NCBI RefSeq assembly: GCF_032118995.1
Contig: NC_092661.1
Coordinates: 1,304,501-1,368,500 of the forward strand
DNA length: 64,000 nucleotides
Direction of reading: 5' to 3'
Source of the DNA: Asterias amurensis
Lineage: Eukaryota; Echinodermata; Asteroidea; Forcipulatida; Asteriidae
Below the pieces are notes generated by a model. It made no database searches and was not told where the DNA came from. It worked only from the letters and a program-made list of their open reading frames with translations. Shown one piece after another: positions 50,901 through 62,600 of the stretch (its first letter is position 1; each line of letters begins with the position of its first letter). Position numbers and translations under genes: made by a program.

Positions 50901-53900
50901 ATGGCAGCGGATTTGAGTGTTGACGAGAGACTTGGTCTGATCACAAGAAATCTTCAGGTAAATTTGTCTTCTCGATAAACTCAGCTTGCACTTGCAGTCT
51001 CCAACTTGATAAAACCATCCATAAAGCCCAATTCATGCTTCCTGCAAACAGTGCAATTGCGAAGCGAAATTTGATGTCACTGTTTTCGCAGCGAATGTTT
51101 CGCAGGAGTTCAGCACCACTCCACTGACGCAAATAATTCATTGTGAATTTGTGACTTCAAAAGTCATCATGTTTGCAGGAAGTATGTATCGGGCTTTGCT
51201 CCCTACATCTGGATGTTTCAGCTAGGCACAGTCCTAAATTCTGTTCATCATCATCATCATCTTCCTATACTGTGCAGAAACCTCCTCTGGAGTATTAGTT
51301 GAATAGAGCCGTTAAATACGAAGCTATGATGAGACCCAGGATAATGAATTTTCCTTTGTTTTTTCCTCATTGTTGTTGTTTGCACTTCAGGAGGTTCTTG
51401 GAGAAGAGAAACTCAAGCAGATGTTGGTGGATGGAAAAGACGTCTCGATCTACTGGGGCACAGCAACCACCGGCAAGCCTCATGTAGCTTACTTCGTCCC
51501 CATGAGCAAGATTGCAGACTTCCTTAGAGCTGGGTGTAAGGTTCGTAAGACATTGGTTGTACTCCTACTGCCAGGCCTGTATGCTTCATTTCTGAAAGGG
51601 CAGGGGCACCAATGCATTTTCTCTTTGGTAAAGGGAACCCTTATGAGGACATTGTAGATTTCTACTTAGAGCATTTCAAGGGCACAAAGGTAATGACCAG
51701 GGGGCATGGAGGCGATCACCTTCTTCATTGCCTTTGTGAATTATCAGGCCTATACGTTACTTCTTACGGCTAGCTGGCAAGGCTAGACGCTTTTCTGAGG
51801 TACTTCAGTCGGAGCCCATTTCATAGAACTTATTAATTAAGCAGAAAATACTGCTCAAAGATGCAGAAATGAGTAGGACACCAGTTGCAACCTGCTTCAT
51901 ACACCATCAAAAGCTGCTGTAGGCTCTAACCGGAAATTGATTCCATTGATTTTATGAGTGATTCATACATACACCTTCACCTTGTTTTGGTCTTTTGGCT
52001 GTTCTTATTCCACAGGTGACAATCCTCTTTGCTGATCTTCATGCCTATCTAGATAACTTAAAAGCCCCCTGGGAATTGCTCAGCCTACGCACCCAATACT
52101 ACGAGCACATCATTAAGGCAATGCTAGAGTCACTCAGCGTCCCGCTGGACAAACTTAAATTTGTCCGAGGGACGGACTACCAGCTGAGCAGGTAACCAAG
52201 AGCTTTTTGCGGAGGGGTTTGGTAAAAGGAACATTACAGAACTGTTTTTTTTTGCTAACAAAACAGTTGTTGGCAGTGTAAGCACTTCATATGCATAACC
52301 TATAGAAGTTTGAGATCGATCAGCCATCTGGGTCACGAGAAAATAGTGAAAAAACAATTACACATTTTGCATGACCTTGTTTACTTACTTGTTTACAATT
52401 TGCTTTAAAAAAATACGAATAATAAACCTAACAGTTAAACTCTGTAATTAATTGGGAAGTGTTGTGTAATTCTCTTTCCTTTATCTGCAGGGAATACACC
52501 CTGGACGTGTACAGAATGTCATCAGTAGTCACACAGGTAAGTCGTTGTGATTTCTCTGTTTTTAACCCAAATTTTTTGTTTGTTGAACCCCCCTATTTGA
52601 AAACTGATTATTATTATTATGATATTTAAGCAGCTGTTCTTCTCCTCCCACCCCCCCCCCCCCTCCTCCTCTCAGCATGACGTGAGGAAGGCAGGTGCTG
52701 AGGTCGTTAAGCAAGTTGATCATCCTCTACTCAGCGGTCTACTCTACCCGGGACTACAAGCTCTGGATGAGGAGTACCTCAAGGTGGACTGTCAGTTCGG
52801 AGGCGTTGATCAGCGCAAGATCTTTACCTTTGCAGAGAAGGTGAGGATTTTGTTTTCCTGTTGGCTTTAATCTTTAAGTCTCGCCCAGCAAAACAGAGAG
52901 TTTGTTGGTTGGCCCTCATCCCAACTAAATCCTAGGGGTGGGGATACTTATGGTGTCCCATCCATGCCATATCGCAAAATTACTTGACTCGGCCCTTCAA
53001 CCAAAGTGTTTGTGACCTAAACTGTCCCTACTTTTTACAAGTTCTAAAGGAACATAAACCGTGCCCGAGAAGGGCTTTCTACCTCTGTCACACTTGCACA
53101 GACATGGACTAATTAGTGGTCTTGCTGAGACAGCTACAGTACATGTGCTTCTGTCGAGGGTTTTATTAAGTTTTAACTTGGTTTCTCGTTTCATTTATCA
53201 TCTTATTACAGTGCTTACCAGCCCTGGGGTATGCTAAGCGTATTCATCTAATGAATCCTATGGGTAAGTCAGTTCAACTTTGATTTTTTTCATCTGTTTA
53301 AAATAAAAATCACTTCAACAATTCTGCCATATATTTCAACTTGTCTTCTCCATTTCACAATTATTTTGGTTTGACATATTATGATGTTTTCTAAACATTC
53401 ATTATCTTTGTCTCTAAATAACTGATTTATTGTTTTCCTTTTTTTAGTGCCAGGCCTGACTGGAACCAAAATGAGCTCGTCAGATGAGGTATGGAAAACT
53501 AAGATGTCTGTTATTTACTTAGTGGAGTGTTGTGTCCAAACAATCTAGTGGACTGGACTCAAGTTTTGGTGATACCAGACTGTAGGTTCAGATCCCAGTC
53601 ACGGCTCTTATGTCCCTAAAACGGAGTAACCCTAGGAATTCCCTTCAGGGGAGAGATTCCTTTAGTTACTAGCTTCCCGGTAATCCAAGCAGTTTGATTG
53701 GTAGGTGTGGGGGTGTTTGAAACCTCAGAACCTACCGCAGGCTTCCAGCAAGACATCTGTAAGCCTTTCTTCAAGGGTTGCAAGACACTTATGCTTTGTT
53801 CTTCAAGTGAGACATTAAGCCATAGATCCTGTACACCTTTCTTTTTTGGGTCGAGTGGAGGTTTGGTCAAATTTTGCGGCTATTTTTAGCAAATGTGGGC

Positions 53901-56900
53901 ATTTTGTATAAGAAGCTTGCAGGCTGCTATGGTAGCATAAGGGTTAAGGAGTTTATGTTGTAACTTTTTTCTTAAAGGATTCCAAGATTGACCTGTTGGA
54001 CACACCAGAGTCACTGAAGAAAAAGTTGAAGAAGGCGTTCTGTGAACCTGGAAACATCGCCGAGAACGGAGTGCTGTCGTTTGTCAAACATGTCCTCATG
54101 CCTCTATCACAAGGAGGTAAGGTTTCTGAATTCTGTGCTCATTGTACGATGCCAAACAATTATATAATTTACTCCTACCTACAACCCCATAACACATCAA
54201 TAGGGTGTCATTAAGTCGAGCCACTAAGATCGTCAAATTCAAGTTGTGGTGGATAATTCATCGGAGAGTTGGTTTGGGTCCCGGTTTTTTCATTTGTGTC
54301 CTTGAGCAAGATACTTAACTGTACTTCTCTTCACCTAGGGGTAAATGGGTATACCTGTTTTTCGTCACAATTTCAGAACATATTAAAGTTTTAATTTTGT
54401 TATTTTGTTTTGTTAAATCCAGGCTTTCTAATTGAGAGGAATGAGAAGTTTGGAGGCAATATTACCTACCCGGATTTCGAGACTCTAGAACAGGCGTTTG
54501 CCAAGGAGGTATGCTCTGCTGTTCAAAGTCACATTTTATTTTAACAAGTTTCTTGAGGAACAATCTAGACATTGTCCATTTGAGATATCCAGTCGAGCTT
54601 AAAGGCACTGCACACTATTAATAATTACTCAAACTAATTTTAAGCATAACATTTTTACTAGGTAAGAAACAATGGAGAGCTCACAACATTGTGAGAAACG
54701 ACTCCCTCTGAAGTAACATATTTTTTGAGAAAGGGGTAATTTCCCGCTCAAATCTTAAAAGACTTTAGGCTTGAAGCCTTTTATTAAGCATCGTAGATTT
54801 TCATCACTTTTTTTTTCCGACGTCATTTTTACTTTAAATTTTTTGATCTTCTTTTTAATCAGGATGTTCACCCTGGTGACCTCAAGTCTGCTGTGGTGAG
54901 AGAATTAAACCGATTGATGGAACCGATCAGGAAGACCTTCCAGAGTTCGGAGTTAAAGAAACTCACCAGCCAGGCTTACCCACCACCCCCAAAGAAAAGT
55001 AAGAATAGAAAAGCGCCCAAGTAAGAACGTCCAAGTAGTGTATTTCTTCTTCTTGCGTATGGCGAGTACAGTCTATAGTTGTTAACTTCTGACTGCGTGG
55101 GTTTTCCCTGGAATATTTGGCTGGGGTTTTCCTCCCACATCTTAACTGAAACTTCCTTCCTGGTTCTAAGTTCGATTTTCTGAGAGTCCTTGGCTTCACA
55201 ACCAGAATAAATTAAATGAAATGAAGGGAGAGGAAATGATGTCAAAGGTAGACAAGCCAGGGCAGCATCTCGAATAGGGACAATTTCCCTCCATCCTCTG
55301 TGCTTATTATTTTGCTGATCTATGTAATATGTTGTATCTGTTCTTTCTTGAGATAAGAAGTATGAAATAAATGTTGACTTGAAACGAATTGAATTGAACC
55401 TGATCCAATGAATTGCTGTAAATTTCTTGTTGTATCTGTTTAGAGCAGACAGGCAGCAAACAGCAGCAGGGTGAAGGAGCAAGCAGTGACGAGATCATTC
55501 CGTCAAGACTAGACTTCAGAGTCGGCAAAGTCCTCTCGGCTGAAATGGTACGAAGATTTGTGTGTGTCATATTCAGATCTTGTTCAAGCAGACCCTAGCA
55601 GAGTCTTTCTCAAAGGCCTGAGAGCTTGAGTAATTCCAACAGCCGATGTCACAAAACGCTAGGATTAATCCTATATCTCGTGCTACATTAGCTTAGTATG
55701 GGTTCAATGCGTGCTGACGTCTTTGCTCGTTGCAAGTCCAAAGGTTAATTCTGAGTTAGGAAGAGTTTGGTGAAATTGACGGCTGTTGTTTTCGTTTACT
55801 ATTGTCTAAATAAATTATAATTTTATCTTATCTTATATTTCTAGAGTTAGTTGAACTTAATTTGTGGTTTGCCTTTCTCAGCACCCAGATGCAGAATCCC
55901 TTTACTTGGAACAGATTGACGTCGGAGAAGAGAGCCCTCGTACGGTGATCAGCGGCTTGGCCGGACTCGTCCCTCTAGAGGCCATGAAGGACCGTATGGT
56001 CATCATGTTATGTAACCTCAAACCACAGAAGATGAGGGGGATTGAATCCAAAGCTATGGTCATGTGTGGCTCTCTGTAAGTAGAAACTGTCCATTTAGTG
56101 TTCACTGCCCAACTGGGAATTATTTCCCAAACAATTTGAAGTACTATAAGAAAGAGTAGTAAGCATAGTAAACTTTTGGGATGACCATGAGTAAGTTTCT
56201 TTTGGGAATTATTGGTATGGTCTTGAATATTATACTTTGCTTTGAAAGATTTGAAGCATTTTATCTTACAGTTGAATTATGTACCAAATTGAAAAGATTT
56301 CCCAACTAAGAATTACTTCCAAAAGATTTGAAGCCGGGAATCTTATCATAGAATTCTGTACCAAATAAAATTATTCTAGCCGTAAAATCAGACCTGGCCT
56401 TTGTCCTCGTCGAAATGACAGACCATTTAAAATGTTTGCGCTTTTTCTACCAGGGAGGATCCAAGGCGAGTTGAGCCACTCTGCCCTCCAGAGGGCAGTG
56501 TTCCGGGTCAGCGCGTGTTCATTGAGGGGTATCAAGCAGGCAAACCCGACGAGGAACTCAAACCCAAGAAGAAAGTCTTTGAAAAGCTGCAGGTAAGCTG
56601 TGGTCTGTTTTCTTAATCTAAAAAAGACGTTCCTTTGTTTTGAAATGGAGGCTTTCAAATCTTGTACAACAATGGTGTTTTTTCTTTCATTATTTTCTTG
56701 CAACTTCAATGACCAATAATCAAGCGAAAATTTTCAGTTTTTTATTTTATGCTCATATTGGGATACACCAAGTGAGAATGCTGGTCTTTGACAATTACCA
56801 ATAGTGTCCAGGGGTGGATTTCACAAAGGTAGTCCTAACTTAGGACTAGTCCTGGGCAATGCTAAGAGATAGGACTGGTCCTAAGTTAGGACCAGTAACT

Positions 56901-57155
56901 CATCCTAACTTAGGACTGGTCCTATCTCTTAGCATTACCTAGGACTAGTCCTAAGTTAGGACTACCTTTGTGAAATCCACCCCAGTACCTTTAAATCAAT
57001 CAGCAGATTCCATAAAAACTAAATCAAACTCTATTTTATTTTCTCAGGTTGATTTCAGGACGTCATCAGACCAGGTTGCCAAGTGGAAAGACAGTCCTTT
57101 TATGACCGAGCTCGGAATTGTCACATGTGCCCTACAAGATGCTACGATACGCTAA
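50901..57155 (+). CDS. YARS1: Cytosolic tyrosyl-tRNA synthetase, complete, 14 coding exons
   Basis: Class I synthetase charging tRNA-Tyr. 530 aa (human 528). Exons: 50901-50957, 51391-51540, 52016-52191, 52491-52536, 52676-52840, 53212-53263, 53448-53488, 53978-54116, 54423-54508, 54863-54998, 55444-55547, 55882-56075, 56454-56592, 57048-57155. All junctions are in phase. A 5'UTR exon ends at 50364 (GGAAAG/GTAAGA) and joins at 50891. Rossmann catalytic domain: the HIGH-like signature is PHVAY (49-53), and KMSSS is at 223-227 across the exon 7 end. The nuclear-import stretch KKKLKK is at 243-248. From about 367 the EMAPII-like OB-fold follows ([13 protein letters not shown], then [12 protein letters not shown]), as in other animals. 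The human cytokine ELR triplet is SLR here (92-94). The donor after exon 2 is a weak GTTCGT but is the only one in frame. Confidence 0.98.
51573..51758 (+). repeat. Copy of the CAGGCCTGTATGCTT repeat
   Basis: Lies in YARS1 intron 2, starting 33 nt after exon 2. Starts CAGGCCTGTATGCTTC and carries the TTTCTACTTAGAGCATTTCA block. Confidence 0.7.
53523..53640 (+). repeat. SINE family A head in YARS1 intron 7
   Basis: Degraded tRNA-like head with a GGTTCAGATCCCAGTCACG B-box region. A similar fragment is at 54215-54345 in intron 8. Confidence 0.5.
54599..54795. mobile_element. Decayed TTAA-type MITE in YARS1 intron 9
   Basis: TTAAAGGCACTGCACACTAT left end, GAGAAACGACTCCCTCTGAA block and an AAAGACTTTAGGCTTGAAGC centre. 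The right end is missing. Confidence 0.65.
55283..55402 (+). mobile_element. LINE 3' tail in YARS1 intron 10
   Basis: Same 3' tail as 16232-16343, ending GAATTGAATTGAA. It ends 42 bp before YARS1 exon 11. Confidence 0.7.
55643..55782. mobile_element. C(A/T)G-flanked foldback MITE, copy 4
   Basis: Short, diverged copy in YARS1 intron 11. Left flank CAG, right flank CTG; ends TGTCACAAAACGCTAGG and GTTTGGTGAAATTGACGG. Confidence 0.6.
56660..56995. mobile_element. TTAA-type MITE right half carrying a nested foldback MITE
   Basis: The TTAA-family right half starts near 56660 and reaches ACCAATAGTGTCCAG at 56811. It continues after the insert as TACCTTTAA at 56986-56994. The insert (56812-56982) is a near-perfect 171-bp palindrome of the C(A/T)G family with a CAG duplication (56809-56811 and 56983-56985). 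Confidence 0.85.
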
Positions 57156-57208
57156 ATTGATTTCCTAACTCATTCTTCTTAAATATCTTTAAAAATCATG
57201 TAAATTGC

Positions 57209-57576
57209 TTAAAGATGCTATTTCAGATTTTTGGCCGATTTGACCCAAAATTTTGATTTAAAATTCAATAGGTTTTTTGATGGGGGTCGAAAAAGTTACA
57301 AGCTTTCATTTGAGCCATTGCTCAAAAAAGTCCGCCAATTATTAGTAGCAGTGAAATGAAGTGCTCAAAATTAGTTTTTGTCGGGATCCCGACAATATAT
57401 CACGTGAACAATTCTGATGTGTTTTGCAAAAAACGTTATAAATTTTGGTCATGGTTCCTGACCATTATAAGTAAAAGTTAAACTTTTTCGTTAGAGCTGG
57501 TGATACTCTTTGAAATACCATTCACTCAAAAAAATCTTTAATGTTTGGGGCAAAAAATCTGACATAGCATCTTTAA
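57209..57576. mobile_element. TTAA-bounded element in the YARS1 3'UTR region
   Basis: TTAAAGATGCTATTTCAGAT at the left and ATCTGACATAGCATCTTTAA at the right are near complements. It begins 54 nt after the YARS1 stop. A related fragment is at about 59341-59543. Confidence 0.75.
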
Positions 57577-58545
57577 TGTGGGTTTGGTTGAGGGTAGGCA
57601 GAATGTAGGTGGTTGTGGGTGATAAAGAATTTAACATGAACGACAAATTGAAGGCCATTTTACAAATGTGTTTGAACAATGTCACAAGAAGGATATAAGA
57701 ATGTACAACGGATTACGGCAACTCTCCTTAAAACATTTTGCTGTGATTTTTACTTTTTTTTTCCTCAAACACTTGACGACTTATGAAACTGAAACATCTT
57801 TAGGTAAACTATATTTTAAACATCTTCATTCATAGTAAGTTGATGATACCCAAGCCTACATCCGTATGGACTGTGAAAGGGGTAACCCTGTTTCAGCCAT
57901 AGGAGTAGGTGGCAACAGCCTCTGGAAAAAATAACTGTAGCCCACACCTTGAGTGGCCTTCAGGCTTTGTGTGTCTGGCGACTTTCATAAAAAAAAAAGG
58001 AAGAATTCATGTCATGGCAAAAAAATACAAAGTGGTATCAAAAACCTTTAACAGTGAGCAAATTTGTCACTGTTTTTACTTATTTTGAATTTGCTCAAAA
58101 ACATGCGGCAAAGTTCAGGCTTGAAGAAAATAACTCAACACTCAACTTTCTTACAAATAGATTTTATTGTTAGAAAACAAACGCAAAGGAAAACTGAGGC
58201 TTTGGTTCGTTTCACAATGTAGTAAAAAAAATAAACAGAATGCACGGAAATACTTAACTATTCAATAGTACATTCAGTATTGGTATTAAAGTGGTTTTAA
58301 GGTTTCTAAGCCTTCAATATAAATTGTATTTATTCCCATATTGAAAAATAAACCGTCTGGGAGTGTTGAAAACTGAATATCTCTGCAGGTATTTCTTGTA
58401 GCATATGGTTTTGTCCCACATCACTATGGAATTCATTATCTGAAAGTGTTTCACAACAAATATTAAAGGGAACAAAAGAGTAGCAACAAGGGCCAAGTTC
58501 ACGCATGAACTATCGTTGAATATAGTTCGACTAAGTTAGCCCGAA
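57577..58545. other. Intergenic sequence between YARS1 and NPAT
   Basis: No coding or RNA signal seen. It includes a fragment reading AACCCTGTTTCAGCCATAGG that resembles the repeat at 9005-9080, reversed. Confidence 0.4.
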
Positions 58546-58550
58546 TTCTG

Positions 58551-58717
58551 CCGTCGATTTCACAAAGAGTTAGGACTCGTCTTATCTCGAGTTAGGACGA
58601 GTAACTCATCCTAACTTAGGATTAATCTTAAGGTCTGCATGCTACAGTGCAGGGTTGGGACTCGTCCTAAGTCCTAAGATTAGTCTTAAGTTAAGAAGAG
58701 TTTTGTGAAATCGACGG
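58551..58717. mobile_element. C(A/T)G-flanked foldback MITE, copy 5
   Basis: Perfect 13-bp terminal inverted repeats CCGTCGATTTCAC and a CTG duplication at both sides (58548-58550 and 58718-58720). Confidence 0.85.
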
Positions 58718-59641
58718 CTGTCTAGACAATTGATGGTTGTACTACACTAGTTGACTATTTGGAAACCAACAACCATTGGTCCTTGCGCAAACATGGTCCT
58801 GGTCTTAAATGCCTGGTTAAAACTGACAGGGTCATGGCTGTAGAAAAAGGACCATGATCCTGGGAGGTTTAAAGAGTCGCTTCTCTTTTATAAACATTAA
58901 TTAATGCCCATTGTGTTGAAAAGCGCACAATGTTTGTAACTTTTAATAGAATTTCAAATTCCTGTTGTATTATGTACACAGTCTAAACTTTGCGGAGGAT
59001 TGCAATGCCTCGAATAAAGGTTGTGCATACACTAACGTATTTTACATCGAGTACAGTGAGTATAGATTGCATTACCCGTTAATAAGCACCTGAGTAAGCT
59101 TGCACAGCACTGGTAAGCTTTAATCACTCCTTAACACGTTTGAATCGCCACGTTTTAAACATAGACACGTGATCTCCTCTGGACCAATCAGAATGGACAA
59201 ACAGTCACAGGTATTAATGAACGATTGATAAAAGACGACTCAAATGTTCTTAAATGGCTGTTAATAAAATTTCCCTTTACATTTCAACAACAATTAATGT
59301 TTTCTTTTAATTAGGCATGGCAGAAACAAATCTACCCTGTTTAAGGTGCGTCGCTATATTTTATGCCAAAAGACTGGCAAAAATGATTTTTTTTTCCTCT
59401 GAAGGAACTCTGGAAATTGATGCAGTTAGAAAAACCTGAAATAGTTCCATGTACTTAAATGAAACCACAACGCACAAATCCATCTAAAATTTAAATGAAT
59501 TTTTGACATCAGCTTGGCAAAAGATCGAATGATGCATCTTTAATGGCTTTTTTTTTAAAGATGTATTTTTTAAGGGAAATGTCCAGGTTTCGACATATGT
59601 ATTTCATTCTATGTACTGAATTTCATTCTGCATACTGAATT

Positions 59642-62600
59642 TCATTCTGCATACTGAAGACTTGATAGAAACTTGTCCACGTCAAGGTTTGACGGAAAAC
59701 TCTGAGATCGTTTTGTCTTCTTTGCCTGTGGAGATAAACAAAAAATTTGAATAAATTTGTTGACAAAGGACCTTGAATTTCATTTGAAATTAGGGTAAAC
59801 TCCCATCGATTCACTACACTTGTGGATTGTTTAAAAAGGAGAGTTGAAAGTGAGTTCAGCACCAACTAGGTCAATATTGTGGATTATTATAAAACTAGGC
59901 AGTTGAAGGTAGGTTCAACTCCCACCGAGTATCTTTTGTGTATTGTTTTATGAATCGTATACTCACACTCTTTGTTGTCTTTGGTTTCTTGCTTGTCTGA
60001 AACAATGCAAGAAAAAAAGATAAAAAGATTTCATCAGATGAAACGAATGAGTTTCACATATAAATACTGACAATGATGTATTTAAATGCACTGGACACCT
60101 TTGTCAAAGACGAGTATTCTCACTTGAAGTATCCCAACATAAGCATAAAAGAACAAATCTGTGAAAATGTTGACTTAGTTTGTCATCTCGGTTGCAAGAG
60201 TATAATGAAGGAAAAACAGCCTTGTTGCAAAAATTTGTTTGCTTTCAGATACCTAGTAAAAGGCTTCCAGCTTGAAGTCTTTTAATATTTGAGTGAGAAA
60301 TTACATCTTTCTCAAAAACTATGTTACTTCAGAAGGAGCTGTTCTTACAATAAATTATACTATCAACAGTACCCCATTGCTTGTTACCGAGTAAGTTAAT
60401 ATGTTATAGTAAGTTAATAATGGTTTATTAATAAATACCTTGGACGGTTTCAAGTCTCTGATTGCTCAAAACCCGGTCACGTGTGGGAGTGTTAACGGTG
60501 GTATAAAGACCGGCTTTGGAAAATAGTGAATAAGTGGCCACTAAATCAGCATACGTTGTGTAAACCTTGCGCGTTGCACTGTATCGCACGCTTATTTATA
60601 TCCCTGTTAGTTTCATTGCATCTTCGCGCACTTACGCGTACGCGCCCTGAAAATGTATCAATTTTGAGTGCGCGTGTGTAACATGTGCGCGCGTACAAAC
60701 TGACACCGAGCTCATGAGCGCGTTTTAATGCACAAAAATTTGCCTCCTTTGACCCCAGTGAAGGCGCTGAACAGAGCATTATTTAAAAGAGTCACTGGTC
60801 TCAAAGATCAGTAATGTGATTAACGCACGAAAGAGATGGGAACCATCAAAAGCTCAAATATGGCCCCTAAACATGTCTGGAAGTACCGTCGAGAGAAAAG
60901 TCACAAAATTTGGAAAATTTTAGCCGTTTAATTCGCTAAAAAAGGTATTTATTAATGGGAATAACAGTGTTCGTACCCGGTCTTCACTGCGTGGTAATGA
61001 CCTTGGTTGGTGGCTGGTGCTGTTAACAGACCGAGCTGCCGTTAACAGCGCCAGCCACCAACCCGGTCATTACCACGCAGTGAAGACCGGGTACTCGCAC
61101 TGTTATTCCCTATAAATTAAAAACATGACCTAGCGGTTAAAGGGATGCTGCAGTGAACTCAAATAAAACAGTTAATTTTGCTGTCATTTATTTCTGCTAT
61201 ATGTATTGAACATCAATAAAATGTGTTTTGTTTATTCCTGACATATCTGAGTTGCGTAATGAGCGAATAAGTCATGCCCCCCCCCCTTTTGTGGATTGTT
61301 ACCGCCCCCTACCATCGACGTCACGTCGGGAATTCAAACTTATCGTCGGCAAAAAGAGTCTGGTCCCTAACTACACGCGCCTAGGTACCAGACCACACAG
61401 TCGCACGTCTGTATATGCACACAGCCAGGGGGCCCGACGGCTCGGGTTACCAACATGACGTCACGTTTATGCAAATGAAGGCTCCCTTTAGGGGCGGGGT
61501 GAGTTCCCCTAGTCTCTTGAAAACCATTTTTAAAATACTTGCGCATTTAATAAAAAATATAACAAAATATTTCAGGCTTAAAAAGTCATGTTTTATCGTT
61601 TAAATAAATAAAAAAAACACTGCAGCCACCCTATAAAAACTGAATTGCACATGTGAACAGGATTTTAAAAAATTTAAACATTAACACATGAAAGTTAAGC
61701 GTGAAACTGAAACAAAATCATAAAATACAAGAGTATATCTACCTTTTTTATATACGATGTACTCTTTACATTTACAAAGTGAAGCAATGTCTTTAAAAAT
61801 TCTATATACAACAATAATAATGTACTGCATTTTTGTGCACCATCTCAATCCGAGGAAGAATTACACAAAGTTATAATAATAATAATAATAGTGTCTTTAA
61901 GGTTAAGTTTAAAATGGAAATGAACTTGACAAACCTCATCCTTGGTATTTCCTTCTCTGTTTCTCTTGTGACCTCTATTCTCTTTCTTTCCAGTCTCCTC
62001 CAACGTCTTATCTCCCTTCTCAGCTGCTCCTCTTTCCGCATCATCTCCGTGTGCTCCATCAGGTTTCTTAGAGCTGTTCGTGCTCCGAGACGACTTCCTC
62101 TTGGCAACAGTATCTTCAACGACTTTTTTTGGACTCTTGGCTTTTTGGGCGGCGGCTCTCGTTTGCACAGCTGTTTTGGACTTCGGTTCGGTCTGCAGGG
62201 TCACCACAACGGTTTCAGTCGCTGTGTTGGCTTGCTTCCGAGGTGTTCTGGATTTCCTCTTGCTGCTTTTTGTATCCTTTTGGGGTTCCTGAGTCTGAGC
62301 TTCCAGTTCTGTACATTGGAGACGTCCGCTGTTTGGCGATAACCCAATCTCTTTCCGTAACTCCATCACCCAGTCTCTGGAAGGGCTCTTCGCAGGGGAG
62401 CTGTTGGAGGTCATACTACGCAGTCTCTGCTGTCTGTACGGGGACTGACGTGATGAAGGCGGACTGTTGGAGAGACAGACCAACATCTGGGCTGCAATGT
62501 TCACCTCTGTCGACATGTCATCGGGCACCACAACAGAGGCTGGTCCACCATGCACGACAACATCAGGCACTTGTTTATTATGCGCAGCAACGGCTGATTT

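Noticed and set aside
55001-55020. Second donor of YARS1 exon 10 (CCCAA/GTAAGA)
   Set aside because: Good sequence, but joining it to exon 11 shifts the frame; the donor at 54999 preserves it.
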